DNA of 38,392 nucleotides from Deltaproteobacteria bacterium (GCA_016930215.1 JAFGHH010000002.1:1-38392), one strand, 5' to 3'. Counted from the first letter of the stretch, positions 17,131 through 27,259 are shown. Notes: generated by a model from the letters alone, not told the origin. Program-made: numbers and translations.

Positions 17131-17224
17131 GAGTCGAGAGAGTCGAGGAGTCGAGAGAGTCGAGGAGTCGAGGAGTCGAGGAGTCGAGGAGTCAAGGAGT
17201 CGAGAGAGTCGAGGAGTCGAGGAG
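17131..17224. repeat. tandem array of 8/9-bp GAGTCGAG units
   Basis: Eleven consecutive units of GAGTCGAG or GAGTCGAGA, with one variant GAGTCAAG (17189-17196), then a partial unit. The array covers the 3' end of the glycosyltransferase gene and the bases after it. The variant unit supplies the stop codon (TCA on the plus strand at 17192-17194). Because the unit is not a multiple of three, gain or loss of a copy inside the coding part would shift the reading frame of the C-terminus. Confidence 0.95.
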
Positions 17225-18847
17225 CGCGGCGCGCCGGGCCGCCGCCGCGCCGTGATCCGGCACCAGCTCGAGCACCGCGTCGTAGGACGCGCGCGCCTCC
17301 GCGAGCCGACCGAGCCGTTCCTCGGCCAGCGCCAGGTTGTACCAGGCTTCGACGTAGTCCCGGCGCCGCTCCACGGCGCGTTGCCAGGCCGCGACGGCGC
17401 CCTCGTCGTCCCCCAGCCGTGCCCGGCGCCCGCCCACCGCGTAGTGGAGCTCGGCGGCGAAGTCGACCCGGTCGGCCGCCGTCTGCACCGGCCACACCGC
17501 CGGCACCAGCGCCAGGCCGGCCGCTGCGGCGGCTGGCCACGCCCGCCGTCGCTGCCGCCACAGCTCGAGCGTCCCCCAGGCCGCCAGCACGCACAGCAGC
17601 GGCGCCAGCGGCGCCCGGTGGCGCCCGCTGACGAAGAACACCACGGGCCCGGCTCCCAGGGCCGCCGCTGCCCAGACGGCGAGCCGCCCCCGGCGTCCGG
17701 CGCGCCACGCGAACCAGACCCCCGCCGCCGCCAGCGGCAGCAGCAGCACGTACGGCAGCGCCAGCGGCCCCGCCCGCGCGGCCAGCACCTGCAGCACCGG
17801 GCTCTGGTCCCGTACCACGTCCAGGCTTTCGTTGCGCGGGAGCTCGCGCGCCGCCAGCAGCAGCCGCGTCTTCCACAGCAGCCCGCCGAGGCACGACACG
17901 GGCGTGGTCGCGCAGTACGCCGCCGCCTTGCGGGCGAAGTAGGCGTCCTGACCCCCCGGCGTCTCGATCCCCAGCCGGAACGGCTCGTTGACCAGTTGTT
18001 CCCACCCCGCGCCGGGCCGCACGGCGGTGGTGCGGTCGGCGTCGGGGTTGTTGCCCAGCCACAGGTTGATCCCCGCGTTGGCCGAGATCGGGATCCACTC
18101 GCCGGCTCGTACCCGGTTGGCCGTCGCCGTCGCCAGCACCGGGACCAGCGCCGCCATCGCCAGCACCGCGGCATGCCGTCTTCGCGGCCGGGCGGCGTGC
18201 CAGGCGAGCGGCGCCGCCAGCAGCAGCAGCGGTCCGGCCGCCGTCGCCCCCAGGCCGGCGACGCCGCCGGCCGCCGCCGCGCGTCGCCACGAGCCGTCGC
18301 CGTCCACCGCCAGCAGCAGCGCCAAGGCCCCGAGGAACGTCGCCGTCGTCGTCGCCAGCAGTTCGCCGCCGTAGAACACCAGCGAGCCGTGCAGTGCCAC
18401 CAGCAGGCCGGCCGCGACCCCGACGAGCGCTCGTCCCGAGAGCCGCGCCCCGATCCGCACCGCGAACGCCGCGGTCAGCGTGCCCAGCAGGAGCTGCAGC
18501 AGCCGCGGCCAGAGCAGGTCGTGCCCGAACGCCGCGTACAATCCGCCGAGCAGCAGCGGGTAGAGCGGCGGCTGCCAGAACGGACCGGGATCGAACCCCT
18601 CGCCCGCCGCGAGCCGCGCTCCCAGGTAGTCGTAATAGTCGCCGTCGACGATCGGGTCCTCGAACGACGGGCCGTCCGCCGTCGCGAGGTACAGCAGCCG
18701 GACCGCCAGTGCCGTGCCGACCACCAGCAGCAGGCGACGGTCAAACCACCCCGGCGGCGGCTCCGGCCCTTCCTCCGGCCCGTCGCCGTGCCCCGCGTCC
18801 GGCCGCGGTCGCCCCCGCCCGGAAGCCCGACCCCTGCGCTTCGTCAT
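17192..18847 (-). CDS. GT-C (ArnT/PMT-like) glycosyltransferase with C-terminal TPR repeats
   Basis: 551 residues. A basic cytoplasmic N-terminus of about 35 residues is followed by roughly ten transmembrane segments. The first periplasmic loop holds acidic residues in DGDYYDYLGARL and then FWQPPLYPLLLG, the layout of GT39/GT83-type lipid-linked-sugar transferases. After the last helix, residues about 455-545 form two TPR-like units (AVAAWQRAVERRRDYVEAWYNLALAEERLGRLAEARASYDAVLE region). The last residues, LLDSSTLSTP, are encoded by the GAGTCGAG repeat array, which also supplies the stop. ATG 18847 is the start; the frame stays open further upstream only as an antisense shadow of the sulfatase gene. 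Acceptor and sugar are unknown. Divergent from the sulfatase-fold gene across 201 bases. Confidence 0.85.
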   Translation of the reverse strand: MTKRRGRASGRGRPRPDAGHGDGPEEGPEPPPGWFDRRLLLVVGTALAVRLLYLATADGPSFEDPIVDGDYYDYLGARLAAGEGFDPGPFWQPPLYPLLLGGLYAAFGHDLLWPRLLQLLLGTLTAAFAVRIGARLSGRALVGVAAGLLVALHGSLVFYGGELLATTTATFLGALALLLAVDGDGSWRRAAAAGGVAGLGATAAGPLLLLAAPLAWHAARPRRRHAAVLAMAALVPVLATATANRVRAGEWIPISANAGINLWLGNNPDADRTTAVRPGAGWEQLVNEPFRLGIETPGGQDAYFARKAAAYCATTPVSCLGGLLWKTRLLLAARELPRNESLDVVRDQSPVLQVLAARAGPLALPYVLLLPLAAAGVWFAWRAGRRGRLAVWAAAALGAGPVVFFVSGRHRAPLAPLLCVLAAWGTLELWRQRRRAWPAAAAAGLALVPAVWPVQTAADRVDFAAELHYAVGGRRARLGDDEGAVAAWQRAVERRRDYVEAWYNLALAEERLGRLAEARASYDAVLELVPDHGAAAARRAALLDSSTLSTP

Positions 18848-18975
18848 TCTTCCGGCGGTATCACATCCGACGTTCGTCGGTCCAGGCGGGCAGGGTGGTC
18901 CGGCAAGGTGTCCGTCGCTGCTCCTCGCGCCTCGGCGGGCTGCCGGGCACCCTCCACGTTGCCTCCCCCTTTTTC

Positions 18976-19003
18976 TTGACTCGCGTCGCCCATCGGACAA
19001 ACT
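18976..19003 (+). promoter_or_regulatory. possible promoter of the sulfatase-fold gene
   Basis: TTGACT (18976-18981) follows a CT-rich run, and CAAACT (18998-19003) sits 16 bases later. The -10 match is weak. It lies in the divergent gap 45 bases before the start codon. Confidence 0.25.
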
Positions 19004-19048
19004 CGGGCCGGGGAATGCGCTCGGCGGGGAGCGGTTTGGAGCAGGGCG

Positions 19049-21463
19049 ATGATGCGCAAGACCGGATGCGACGAGGGACGTCGGAACGTGTTGCGGGCGC
19101 TGGCGGGTGTCCCGCTGCTGCCGGGCGTGCTCGCTGCCGCCTGCAAGAAGGGTGAGGGCGAGCGGCGCGTGGTGGAGCTGTCCGGGGACGGTGCCGCCGC
19201 TCCGGCGGCCACGCCCGAGACGGCGGCCGCCGTGGCGGGGGCGACCGAAGCGGTGCCGGCGGCGTCCGGGCTGCCCTGGGCCGGGAAGTTCCCCGAGTAC
19301 GACCTGGCGGGGCGCGTCGGTTTCGCCGCCCTGCGCCGGGAAGGGCTCTGGATCGATTTCGGTACCACCGACGCCGCCAAGTACACCCTCGGCGGCTGGC
19401 GGACCGGCTGGGGGCGGATGCACGAGCGCGACGGCGTGCGCTACGCCCACGCGGTCACGAGCACCGCGCGGGTGTTCTTCCCGTGGGAGACCGCCGAGGA
19501 GCTGGTCGTGCGGATGCGCGTCAAGCGCTTCGGCGCCACCTACGGCTCCTCGTATCTCAACGACAAGGACATCATCCGCGTCGACCTGCCGTCCGACGAC
19601 TGGGACGTGCGGACGTTCCGGCTGCCGGCCGACCGGGTCATTGCCGGCGAGAACCAGTTGATGTTCCGGTGGTCCGGGACGCGGGAGGTCGCCGGCGAGG
19701 AGCTGGCGGCGGCGTTCGACTGGATCCACATCGCCCCGGCCGCCCGGGCCGAGGCGGCGGCCGCCGAGCCGCTGACGCAGGCCGAGGTGCGGGGGTTGCC
19801 GCCGGCGGAGGGCGGCGGTCCGCGCGTGCTGGTGCCCGCGGGCGGCGGCCTGTCGTTCCCGATCGAGGTTCCGGCCGGGCCGTCGGTGGTCGGGCTCGTC
19901 GTCGCCGCGGCCGGCGCGGGCGCCGCGACGCTCACCGTGCGCGCCGCCGCGGACGGCGCGGCCCCCGGCGACCTGGCCCGGGAGCAGGTCGCCGCGGGCG
20001 ACGCGCCGCGGCCCGTCGCCATCGACCTGACCCCGCTGGCCGGCAAGGTGATCCGCCTCGACCTCGACGCCGCCGGCGGCGGTGTCGCGCTGTCCGGCTC
20101 CGGCGTGTTCCGCGACCCGCGCCCGGGCGACCCCGCAACGCTCGCCCGCCTCGGCCGGGCCAAGGCCAAGAACGTGATCCTGGTCATGATCGATACCCTG
20201 CGCGCCGACCATACGCCCCCCTACGGGCCGACCCGCGTCCAGGCTCCGGTGCTCGGGTTGGTCGCCGAGCGGGGGGCGCTGTTCGAGCGGTTTTCGGCGG
20301 TCGAGGACTGGACCAAGCCGTCGTGCGCCACGATGCTCACCGGACTGTACCCCAACACGCACAAGGCGCAGACCGACGACGGCAAGCTGTCCGCCTCGGT
20401 GCGGATGGTCTCCGAGGACCTCCAGCAGGCCGGGCTGGCGACGGCGGCGTTCATCGCGAACGGCTACGTCTCCGACAAGTTCGGCTTCAAGCGCGGCTGG
20501 GACCACTACGTCAACTTCATCCGCGAGTCGAAGCCGACCAACGCCGACAACGTCTTCGGCCGTGCCCTGGAGTGGATCGAGCAGCACAAGGAGCGGCCGT
20601 TCTACGCCTACGTCCACACGATCGACCCCCACGTGCCGTATTCCCCGCCCGAGGAGTTCCTCAGGCTGTACGACGACCGGCCGTACGACGGCCCGATCGA
20701 TGCCCGCAAGACGCACCTGCAGATCGAGCAGATCAAGAAGAAGACGATGCAGGTCACCGACCGCGACAAGCAGCGGGTCGTCGCGCTGTACGACGGCGAG
20801 ATCTCGTACCACGACGGCCACATGGGCAGCTTCCTCAAGCGCCTCGACGAGCTGGGCCTGCTGGAGGACACGCTCGTGGTCGTGACCTCCGACCACGGCG
20901 AGGAGTTCTGGGAGCGCGACTCGGTCGGCCACGGTCACTCGATCTTCCAGGAACTGATCCACGTGCCGTTCGCGCTGATGTGGAAGGGCTTCGTCCCCGG
21001 CGGCCGCCGTGTCGCCGACAACCACGACCACACCGTGATCGTCCCGACGATCTTCGAAGCGCTCGGCCTGCCCCCGCCCGACTACTGCGAGGGCCGCTCG
21101 GTCCTGGCCAAGGCGCTCGGCCGCGAGGAGCTCGGCCCGCACGCCGGCTTCTCCACCCACCAGGGCGACCGGATGGCCGTCTGGAGCGGCCGGCACAAGT
21201 TCCAGCTCTCCGGCCCCGTCCGCGGCGCCCTGTTCGACTTGGAGGAGGACCCGGGGTGCAAGACCGACCGCGACGACGAGCGGCCGATCGTCGTGCGCTA
21301 CATGCGCACCCTGCTCGGCGCCTTCATGGGCGCCCCCGACAAGCGCTACTGGCGCCATCCGGACCTCAGCCGGGCCAACGTCGGCGACATCACCGCCGAG
21401 CAGGCCGCGATCGATCCGGAGCTGGATCGGCAGCTCGAGGCGCTCGGCTACCTGCGCCCCTGA
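19049..21463 (+). CDS. Exported sulfatase-fold (alkaline phosphatase superfamily) hydrolase, Tat/lipobox signal
   Basis: 804 residues. The N-terminus has twin arginines (11-12) before a short hydrophobic stretch ending LAAAC with Cys32, which suggests Tat export and lipid anchoring. Residues about 75-360 are a low-similarity beta-rich region. The catalytic domain begins at NVILVMIDTLRADH (375-388; Asp382 is a metal ligand) and contains TSDHGEEFW (Asp615, His616). At the nucleophile site the sequence is WTKPSCATMLTG (421-432): aligned with CxPSRxxxLTG, the nucleophile position is Thr422, not Cys or Ser. Formylglycine modification is therefore impossible, and a phosphatase, phosphonate hydrolase or phosphoethanolamine transferase-type activity is as likely as sulfatase. 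ATG 19049 follows GGAGCAGGG. Convergent with the MopE-type gene. Confidence 0.87.
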   Translation: MMRKTGCDEGRRNVLRALAGVPLLPGVLAAACKKGEGERRVVELSGDGAAAPAATPETAAAVAGATEAVPAASGLPWAGKFPEYDLAGRVGFAALRREGLWIDFGTTDAAKYTLGGWRTGWGRMHERDGVRYAHAVTSTARVFFPWETAEELVVRMRVKRFGATYGSSYLNDKDIIRVDLPSDDWDVRTFRLPADRVIAGENQLMFRWSGTREVAGEELAAAFDWIHIAPAARAEAAAAEPLTQAEVRGLPPAEGGGPRVLVPAGGGLSFPIEVPAGPSVVGLVVAAAGAGAATLTVRAAADGAAPGDLAREQVAAGDAPRPVAIDLTPLAGKVIRLDLDAAGGGVALSGSGVFRDPRPGDPATLARLGRAKAKNVILVMIDTLRADHTPPYGPTRVQAPVLGLVAERGALFERFSAVEDWTKPSCATMLTGLYPNTHKAQTDDGKLSASVRMVSEDLQQAGLATAAFIANGYVSDKFGFKRGWDHYVNFIRESKPTNADNVFGRALEWIEQHKERPFYAYVHTIDPHVPYSPPEEFLRLYDDRPYDGPIDARKTHLQIEQIKKKTMQVTDRDKQRVVALYDGEISYHDGHMGSFLKRLDELGLLEDTLVVVTSDHGEEFWERDSVGHGHSIFQELIHVPFALMWKGFVPGGRRVADNHDHTVIVPTIFEALGLPPPDYCEGRSVLAKALGREELGPHAGFSTHQGDRMAVWSGRHKFQLSGPVRGALFDLEEDPGCKTDRDDERPIVVRYMRTLLGAFMGAPDKRYWRHPDLSRANVGDITAEQAAIDPELDRQLEALGYLRP

Positions 21464-21496
21464 ACGCGGCCGCCGCCGTCTCGAGGATGCCGGGGA

Positions 21497-21518
21497 GGCG
21501 CGAGCCGGCTGCCGCGCC
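21497..21518. terminator. GC-rich hairpin between convergent genes
   Basis: GGCGCG (21497-21502) and CGCGCC (21513-21518) flank a loop that itself contains the palindrome AGCCGGCT. It sits in the 78-base gap between the sulfatase-fold gene and the MopE-type gene. No T-run, so terminator function is only suggested by position. Confidence 0.3.
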
Positions 21519-21541
21519 CCCTCCGCCCCGCTCGTCCCACC

Positions 21542-24433
21542 TCAGTCGGGTTGGCAGTAGACCTGGTTGGGGTTGGAGGTGCCGGGGCAGCTGATGCTGT
21601 ACCCGCTGCTCGTCTGGTGCCAGCCGGAGGGGCAGGAGTAGCCGCAGGTCCAGAAGCTGCCCGTGTTCAGACCGCAGTAGACCTGGTTGGGGTTGGAGCT
21701 GCCGGGGCAGCTGATGCTGTAGCCGTCCTGGCTGACGTGGTAGCCGGTCGGGCAGGAGTAGCCGCAGGTCCAGAAGCTGCTGCCGCAGTTCGGTTGGCAG
21801 TAGACCTGGTTGGGGTTGGAGGTGCCGGGGCAGCTGATGCTGTAGCCGTCCTGGCTGACGTGGTGCGTGGAGGGGCAGGAGTAGCCGCAGGTCCAGTACG
21901 AGGTGCAGCTGCTGCTGCAGCCGGTGCAGGCGCCCCAGTGGCAGCAGCTGTCGCAGGTCTTGGTCTGGCAGGTGTTGGAGCAGCCGGTGGACGAGACCGT
22001 GCCGCGGGGGCAGTCGAGCGTGCCGCTGCACTCGCAGCCGTTGCTCCAGCTTCCGTCGCAGTTGATGTACCCGCTGTTGCAGACGCAGCCGCCGCTCACG
22101 CAGGTGGCGCGGGTGCCGCAGCTGTTGCCGCAGGTCCCGCAGTTCGTCGAGCTGGTCATCAGGTTCGCCTCGCAGCCGTTGGTGGACCAGTTGCCGTCGC
22201 AGTTGCCGTAGCCCGAGTCGCAGAGGCACGAGCCGGAGTTGCAGGTCACGTGCCCCGTGGACGGTCCGCAGCTGTTGCCGCAGAACCCGCAGTTGCTGCG
22301 CGTGGTCAGAAGGTTGGTCTCGCAGCCGTTGGTGGACCAGTTGCCGTCGCAGTTGCCGTAACCCGAGAAGCACTGGCAGGTGCCGCTCGCGCATTGCGAG
22401 TGCCCGGTGCTGGCGGGGCCGCAGCTGTTGCCGCACGTGCCGCAGTGGAGCTGCGTGCCCTGCAGGTTGGTCTCGCACCCGTCGGACCAGTTGGAGTTGC
22501 AGTTGCCCCAGCCCCAGTTGCAGGCGCAGGTGCCGCTCGCGCAGTACGCGTTGGCGTTGCAGCGCGTGCCGCAGGTGCCGCAGTTGTTGTTGTCGAAGGC
22601 CGCATTGACCTCGCAACCGTCCGACCAGCTGCCGTTGCAGTTGAGGTAGCCGGTGTTGCAGCTGCAGGTCCCGCCGCTGCACGAGGCGTTGGGCCCGCAG
22701 CGGTTGCCGCAGGAACCGCAGTTGTTCGAATCGGAGGTGGGATTGATCTCGCAGCCGTCGTACCACGAGCCGTTGCAGTCGAGGTACGGGGCATTGCACG
22801 CGCAGTGGCCGGAGGAGCACGAGGCGTTGGGTCCGCAGGAGATGAAGCAGGCCCCGCAGTGCGACGGGTTGCTGCCCGGGTCCACCTCGCACCCGTCGGC
22901 CCAGGAGGAGTTGCAGTCGAGGTACGGGGCGATGCAGGCGCAGCTGCCGGAGTTGCAGGTGGCGTGCGCCCCGCAGCGGTTGCCGCAGGTGCCGCAGTTG
23001 TCGGCGCTCGTGGCGCCGTTGATCTCGCAGCCGTCACCCCAGCTCGCGTTGCAGTCGAGGTACGGGGCGACACACTCGCAGTGCCCTCCCGCGCAGACCG
23101 TGTGCGGCCCGCAATCGTGCCCGCAGCTCCCGCAGTTCGCCGCGTCCGTGGCGCCGTTGATCTCGCAGCCGTTGGCCCAGTTCCCGTCGCACGAGAGGAG
23201 GTAGCCGTCGCAGACGCACGCCCCGCCGCTGCAGGAGCTGCCCGGCCCGCAGACGGCCGTGCAGCTGCCGCAGTGCTCCGCGCTGCCCAGGTGATCGACG
23301 CAGACGCCCGTGCAGCAGATCCCCGCCGGGCACGCCGTGTCGTCCGCCGCCGGCGACGACAGGCAGCTCCGCGTCGGCTGGCAGACGTCGACCGTGCACG
23401 GGTTGCCGTCCTCGCAGTCCTCGTCCGTCACGCACGTGCAGTCGCCGTCCTCGTCCGTCTCGCCGTCGCAGTCGTCGTCCAGGCCGTCGCACGTCGTGTC
23501 GGTGGTCGACGGCGGGGTGCGCGGCGTGCAGCTCTCGACGCCGCGGATGCAGGTCGATTCGCGCTCGCACAGGCCCGTGCCGCAGGTCGTCGGCACGTAG
23601 TCCTCGTCCACGCGGCCGTCGCAGTCGTCGTCGACGCCGTTGCAGGCCGTCTCGTCGGAGCCGGTCGGGATGCACGGCGCCTCGCAGCCGTCCGCGGGGA
23701 TGCCGTTCGTGTCGGACCAGCCCGCCTCGCACAGCAGCCCGCAGTCGCCCAGCTCGCAGACCGGTGCGGCGTGCGACCGCGCCGGGCAGACAATGCCGCA
23801 GGCGCCGCAGTTGTAGCGGTCGAAGTCCAGGTCGTAGTCCTCGTCGACCAGCGTGTCGCAGTCGTCGTCCTCGTGGTTGCAGAACTCGGGCACGCACGGC
23901 GAGCAGTCCGGGTCGGTGCCGTCGGTGCGCGTGTCGCAGTCGTTGTCCAGCCCGTCCTCGCACGTGCCGTCCGTCGGCCGCTCGCGCGTCGTCCCGGCGG
24001 GAGAGGGGGTGCAGAGGTACTCGCAGCCGTCCACCGCGCTGTGGTTGGCGTCGGCCCACCCCGCGTCGCACGTCATCTCGCAGACCCCGGCGACGCACGC
24101 GCCGACGGCGTGGTCGGGGTCGCAGACCGCGTTGCACGCCCCGCAGTTCAGCGGATCGCTCGACAGGTCGAAATCCTCGTCGACCAGCGTGTCGCAGTCG
24201 TTGTCCAGCCCGTCGCAGATCTCGTCGCCCGTCGGGACGCAGGGCCCCGCATCGACCTCGGCCCCGTCCGCGTCGGCATCCTCGGCGTCCGCGTCGGTCG
24301 GCGGCAGATCCCAGTCGCCGTCCTCCGCCCAGCCGTCCCCGCCGGTGTCCGCGGGCGTGCCGTCGCCGTCCCCGCAAGCAGCCGCCGAAACGGCGACCCA
24401 ACCCAGCAGCGCGGCGACTTGCCAGCGTCTCAT
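21542..24433 (-). CDS. Cysteine-rich MopE-type lipoprotein with three repeat families
   Basis: 963 residues. The N-terminus [20 protein letters not shown] ends in a lipobox at Cys20, so it is probably an outer-membrane or surface lipoprotein. An Asp/Ala-rich linker follows. Next are five motifs of the type [14 protein letters not shown] (MopE metal-binding motif; calcium- or copper-linked in relatives). The middle carries about ten 41-44-residue cysteine repeats of the pattern NCGxCGxxCGxxAxCxxGxC...LDCNxxWxDGCE. The C-terminus has three near-identical 40-residue units built on FWTCGYSCP...[18 protein letters not shown] 24433 follows GGGAGG. Such proteins are typical of myxobacterial and related genomes; the function is unknown, with metal binding or surface adhesion likely. 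Divergent from lysC across 131 bases. Confidence 0.88.
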   Translation of the reverse strand: MRRWQVAALLGWVAVSAAACGDGDGTPADTGGDGWAEDGDWDLPPTDADAEDADADGAEVDAGPCVPTGDEICDGLDNDCDTLVDEDFDLSSDPLNCGACNAVCDPDHAVGACVAGVCEMTCDAGWADANHSAVDGCEYLCTPSPAGTTRERPTDGTCEDGLDNDCDTRTDGTDPDCSPCVPEFCNHEDDDCDTLVDEDYDLDFDRYNCGACGIVCPARSHAAPVCELGDCGLLCEAGWSDTNGIPADGCEAPCIPTGSDETACNGVDDDCDGRVDEDYVPTTCGTGLCERESTCIRGVESCTPRTPPSTTDTTCDGLDDDCDGETDEDGDCTCVTDEDCEDGNPCTVDVCQPTRSCLSSPAADDTACPAGICCTGVCVDHLGSAEHCGSCTAVCGPGSSCSGGACVCDGYLLSCDGNWANGCEINGATDAANCGSCGHDCGPHTVCAGGHCECVAPYLDCNASWGDGCEINGATSADNCGTCGNRCGAHATCNSGSCACIAPYLDCNSSWADGCEVDPGSNPSHCGACFISCGPNASCSSGHCACNAPYLDCNGSWYDGCEINPTSDSNNCGSCGNRCGPNASCSGGTCSCNTGYLNCNGSWSDGCEVNAAFDNNNCGTCGTRCNANAYCASGTCACNWGWGNCNSNWSDGCETNLQGTQLHCGTCGNSCGPASTGHSQCASGTCQCFSGYGNCDGNWSTNGCETNLLTTRSNCGFCGNSCGPSTGHVTCNSGSCLCDSGYGNCDGNWSTNGCEANLMTSSTNCGTCGNSCGTRATCVSGGCVCNSGYINCDGSWSNGCECSGTLDCPRGTVSSTGCSNTCQTKTCDSCCHWGACTGCSSSCTSYWTCGYSCPSTHHVSQDGYSISCPGTSNPNQVYCQPNCGSSFWTCGYSCPTGYHVSQDGYSISCPGSSNPNQVYCGLNTGSFWTCGYSCPSGWHQTSSGYSISCPGTSNPNQVYCQPD
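21555..21897 (-). repeat. three tandem ~120-bp repeats encoding the MopE-type protein C-terminus
   Basis: Near-identical copies begin with CAGTAGACCTGG on the plus strand at 21555, 21675 and 21798, giving periods of 120 and 123 bases. Each encodes the unit containing [13 protein letters not shown]. The near identity at DNA level suggests recent duplication or gene conversion. Confidence 0.9.
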
Positions 24434-24564
24434 CGCATGCCTCCCGGCGACCTCGAACGTCGCCCCACGATACCCAAAGGGTAGCAGGGGCCCGGCGGAC
24501 GGGCAATCGGTCCCGCCCACGCGGACTCTCGACGGGATGCCCCCGGATCTGGCAGGCTGCACCC

Positions 24565-25836
24565 ATGCCGGTCGTGGTGCAGAAGTACGGTGGCTCCTCG
24601 GTCGCGGACCTGCCGCGGATCCGTCGCATCGCCGAGGAGGTCGTGGCGCGCAGACGTGCGGGCTACGACGTCGTGGTCGTCGTGTCCGCGATGGGCAAGA
24701 CCACCGACCAGCTGCTGGCCCTGGCCCGGGAGGTCGCGCCGTCCCCGCCGCGGCGGGAGCTGGACATGCTGTTGTCGACGGGCGAGCGCGTGACGATGGC
24801 GCTGCTGTCGATCGCGATCCAGGAGCTGGGCGAGCAATCGATCTCGTTCACCGGGTCGCAGGCGGGCATCACCACCAGCGACCGCCACTCGGACGCCCGG
24901 ATCATCGAGGTCCGGCCGTTCCGCGTGCAGGACGAGCTGGCGCGGGGCAAGGTGGTGATCGTGGCGGGGTTCCAGGGGGTGTCCTACAAGCGCGAGATCA
25001 CCACGCTGGGCCGCGGCGGCTCCGATACCACCGCCGTGGCCCTCGCCGCCGCCCTCGACGCCGAGGCCTGCGAGATCTACTCGGACGTCGACGGCGTCTA
25101 CTCCGCCGACCCGCGGGTCGTTTCCGGCGCCCGGCACCTGCCCGAGATCGGCTACCAGGAGATGCAGGAGATGGCCCAGGCCGGGGCGAAGGTGATGAAC
25201 GCCCAGGCCGTCGAGTTTGCCAAGCAGGCCGGGATCGCGATCTATGCCCGGGCGGCGTTCCAGCCGGGCCGGGAGACGGTGATCCGCAAGGGCGCCCCGC
25301 GCGAGGAGTTCACGCCGCGCGCCGTCGTGTCGTCCAAGAACATCGTTCGCGTCCGGCTGATCGGTCGGGCCTGCCGGGATCGGCTGCGCGAGGTGCTGGA
25401 GCGGGCCGGACGGCTGCAGATCCCGCTGCGCGAGGTGTCGTTCGCCTCGCCTCGCGCCACCCCCGCCTGGTCCCGCGCCTCGTTCCTCGTCCCGCTCGAG
25501 AACGCCGTCAACTACCCGACCTTCAAGCAGCAGCTCCGCGACACGCTCGGCGACGCCGTCGAGCTCGACGAACACCTCGGGGCCGTGTCGGTGATCGGCG
25601 AGGGGATCACGCGCAACGAACGGGTGCTGCTGTCGAGCCTGGCCCGCGTCGAGTCGCTCGGCGTCCCGCTCGAGGGCCTCGCCACCACCTCGTTCCGCAT
25701 CTCCCTGCTCGTCCCGCTGGCCGAGGTGGACCGGTTGGTGCGGGACCTGCACGCCGTGCTCGTGGAAGCCCAGGAACCGGTGCTCGCCGCCGACGGCGTC
25801 CGGCACCAGGCCCCGGGCCCGGGAGGGGACCGATGA
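24565..25836 (+). CDS. lysC: Aspartate kinase
   Basis: Phosphorylates aspartate, the first step toward Lys, Met, Thr and diaminopimelate. The 423 residues begin [13 protein letters not shown] (Lys7 to Ser12, ATP-binding signature). Further on come LLSTGERVT (69-77, substrate loop) and [16 protein letters not shown] (about 150-165). Two C-terminal ACT-type regulatory regions follow: [18 protein letters not shown] and [19 protein letters not shown]. The second lacks some usual effector residues ([12 protein letters not shown] in place of the common SxxxISxxV), so feedback control may differ. ATG 24565 sits directly before the conserved first strand. The stop overlaps the start of the next gene as ATGA, coupling it to an NtrC-type regulator, which is an unusual partner. 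Confidence 0.93.
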   Translation: MPVVVQKYGGSSVADLPRIRRIAEEVVARRRAGYDVVVVVSAMGKTTDQLLALAREVAPSPPRRELDMLLSTGERVTMALLSIAIQELGEQSISFTGSQAGITTSDRHSDARIIEVRPFRVQDELARGKVVIVAGFQGVSYKREITTLGRGGSDTTAVALAAALDAEACEIYSDVDGVYSADPRVVSGARHLPEIGYQEMQEMAQAGAKVMNAQAVEFAKQAGIAIYARAAFQPGRETVIRKGAPREEFTPRAVVSSKNIVRVRLIGRACRDRLREVLERAGRLQIPLREVSFASPRATPAWSRASFLVPLENAVNYPTFKQQLRDTLGDAVELDEHLGAVSVIGEGITRNERVLLSSLARVESLGVPLEGLATTSFRISLLVPLAEVDRLVRDLHAVLVEAQEPVLAADGVRHQAPGPGGDR

Positions 25837-27248
25837 GCTACCACATCCTGGTCGTCGACGACGAGAAGAACATCCGGCGCACGCTGGAGCTGGTGCTGAC
25901 CGGCGAAGGGTACAAGGTCAGCGCCGTGCCCACGGCCGAGGAGGGCCTGGGGCTGCTCGAGCGCGAGGAGATCGACCTCGCGGTGCTCGACGTCAAGCTC
26001 CCCGGCATGAGCGGCATCGATGCGCTCAAGCGCATCCGGGAGCGGCATCCGGACGAGCCGCAGCTGCCGGTGGTGATGATCTCGGGGCACGCGACGGTCA
26101 AGGAGGCCGTCGAGGCCGTGCAGCTCGGCGCCGCCGACTTCTTCGAGAAGCCGATCGAGCGGGACCGCGTGCTGATCTCGATCCGCAACAGCCTGGAGAA
26201 GTGGCGCCTGCGGCGCGAGGTGTTGTCCCTGCGGGCGCGCGTCGAGCCGCAGCTCGAGATGATCGGCAGCTCGGAGGCGATGAAGCGCCTGTTCGACGAG
26301 ATCCGCAAGGTCGCGCCGACGAAGGGCCGCGTGCTGATCACCGGCGAGAGCGGGACGGGCAAGGAGCTGATCGCCCGCGCGGTCCATCGCCTGTCCCCGC
26401 GCGCCGAGGCGCCGTTCGTCAAGGTCAACTGCGCCGCGATCCCCGGCGAGCTGATCGAGAGCGAGCTGTTCGGGTACGAGCGCGGGGCGTTCACCGGCGC
26501 CCAGGGCCGCAAGCGCGGCCAGTTCGAGCTGGCCGACGGCGGGACCCTGTTCCTCGACGAGATCGGCGACATGTCCCCCTCCGCCCAGGCCAAGGTGCTG
26601 CGCGCGCTGCAGTCCGGCGAGATCACCCGCGTCGGCGGCGAGTCCGCGCTGTCGGTCGACGTCCGCATCCTCGCCGCCACCAACCGCGCCCTCGACGAGG
26701 AGGTCAAGGCCGGCCGCTTCCGCGAGGACCTCTACTTCCGCCTCGCCGTCGTCCCCCTCCACTCGCCCCCGCTGCGCGAACACCCCGAGGACATCCCGCT
26801 GCTCGTCGATACCCTCGTCGGACGCTTCTGCGACGAGAACGGCTTCCGACGCAAGACCGTCGAACCCGCCGTGCTCGAGGCGATGATGCGCTACCACTGG
26901 CCCGGGAACGTCCGCGAGCTGAAGAACGTCGTGGAGCGGATGGTGATCCTCAGCGAGTCCACGATCCGGCCGTCCGACCTGCCCGACGAGGTGCGCGGAG
27001 CGACTCCGGTCGCCGTCCCCGCCTCCGGCTTCCGTCCCGGCGTGCCGCTGCGCCTGTTCCGAGAGCAGGCCGAGAAGGCGTTCCTCCTCGACGCGCTCGG
27101 CTACTACGAATGGAACATCTCCCGCGCCGCCCAGGCCCTCGGCATCGAACGCACCAACCTGCACAAGAAGATCCGCGGCTACGGTATCACCCGCGACGGC
27201 CGCGGCGGCTCCGCCCCGACCACCCTCCCGCCCCCCGCCGACGACTGA
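25833..27248 (+). CDS. NtrC-type sigma-54 response regulator
   Basis: 471 residues in three domains. The receiver (1-120) has the phospho-acceptor Asp53 and Lys106. The AAA+ domain has Walker A GESGTGKE (171-178), [15 protein letters not shown] (209-223) with the intact GAFTGA loop that contacts sigma-54, and FLDEIGDM as Walker B. The C-terminal Fis-type helix-turn-helix is in [20 protein letters not shown]. It activates transcription from sigma-54 promoters when phosphorylated. ATG 25833 overlaps the lysC stop, with GGGAGGGG just upstream. No kinase gene is adjacent on this strand; the kinase at 29258-30040 could be the partner but has its own regulator. Targets cannot be named. Confidence 0.93.
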   Translation: MSYHILVVDDEKNIRRTLELVLTGEGYKVSAVPTAEEGLGLLEREEIDLAVLDVKLPGMSGIDALKRIRERHPDEPQLPVVMISGHATVKEAVEAVQLGAADFFEKPIERDRVLISIRNSLEKWRLRREVLSLRARVEPQLEMIGSSEAMKRLFDEIRKVAPTKGRVLITGESGTGKELIARAVHRLSPRAEAPFVKVNCAAIPGELIESELFGYERGAFTGAQGRKRGQFELADGGTLFLDEIGDMSPSAQAKVLRALQSGEITRVGGESALSVDVRILAATNRALDEEVKAGRFREDLYFRLAVVPLHSPPLREHPEDIPLLVDTLVGRFCDENGFRRKTVEPAVLEAMMRYHWPGNVRELKNVVERMVILSESTIRPSDLPDEVRGATPVAVPASGFRPGVPLRLFREQAEKAFLLDALGYYEWNISRAAQALGIERTNLHKKIRGYGITRDGRGGSAPTTLPPPADD

Positions 27249-27259
27249 ACCGCCGCCGC

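Noticed and set aside
17131-17224. Short tandem repeats considered as a CRISPR array
   Set aside because: Units are 8-9 bases with no spacers and no cas genes nearby, so it is a simple tandem repeat.
18848-21358. Upstream extension of the glycosyltransferase frame to over 1300 codons
   Set aside because: The extension is antisense to the sulfatase-fold gene and has no domain; ATG 18847 gives the expected glycosyltransferase N-terminus.
21551-24484. Plus-strand 977-codon open frame rich in Val/Ala/Gly
   Set aside because: It mirrors the cysteine repeats of the MopE-type lipoprotein on the opposite strand; the minus strand has the signal peptide, lipobox and known motifs.
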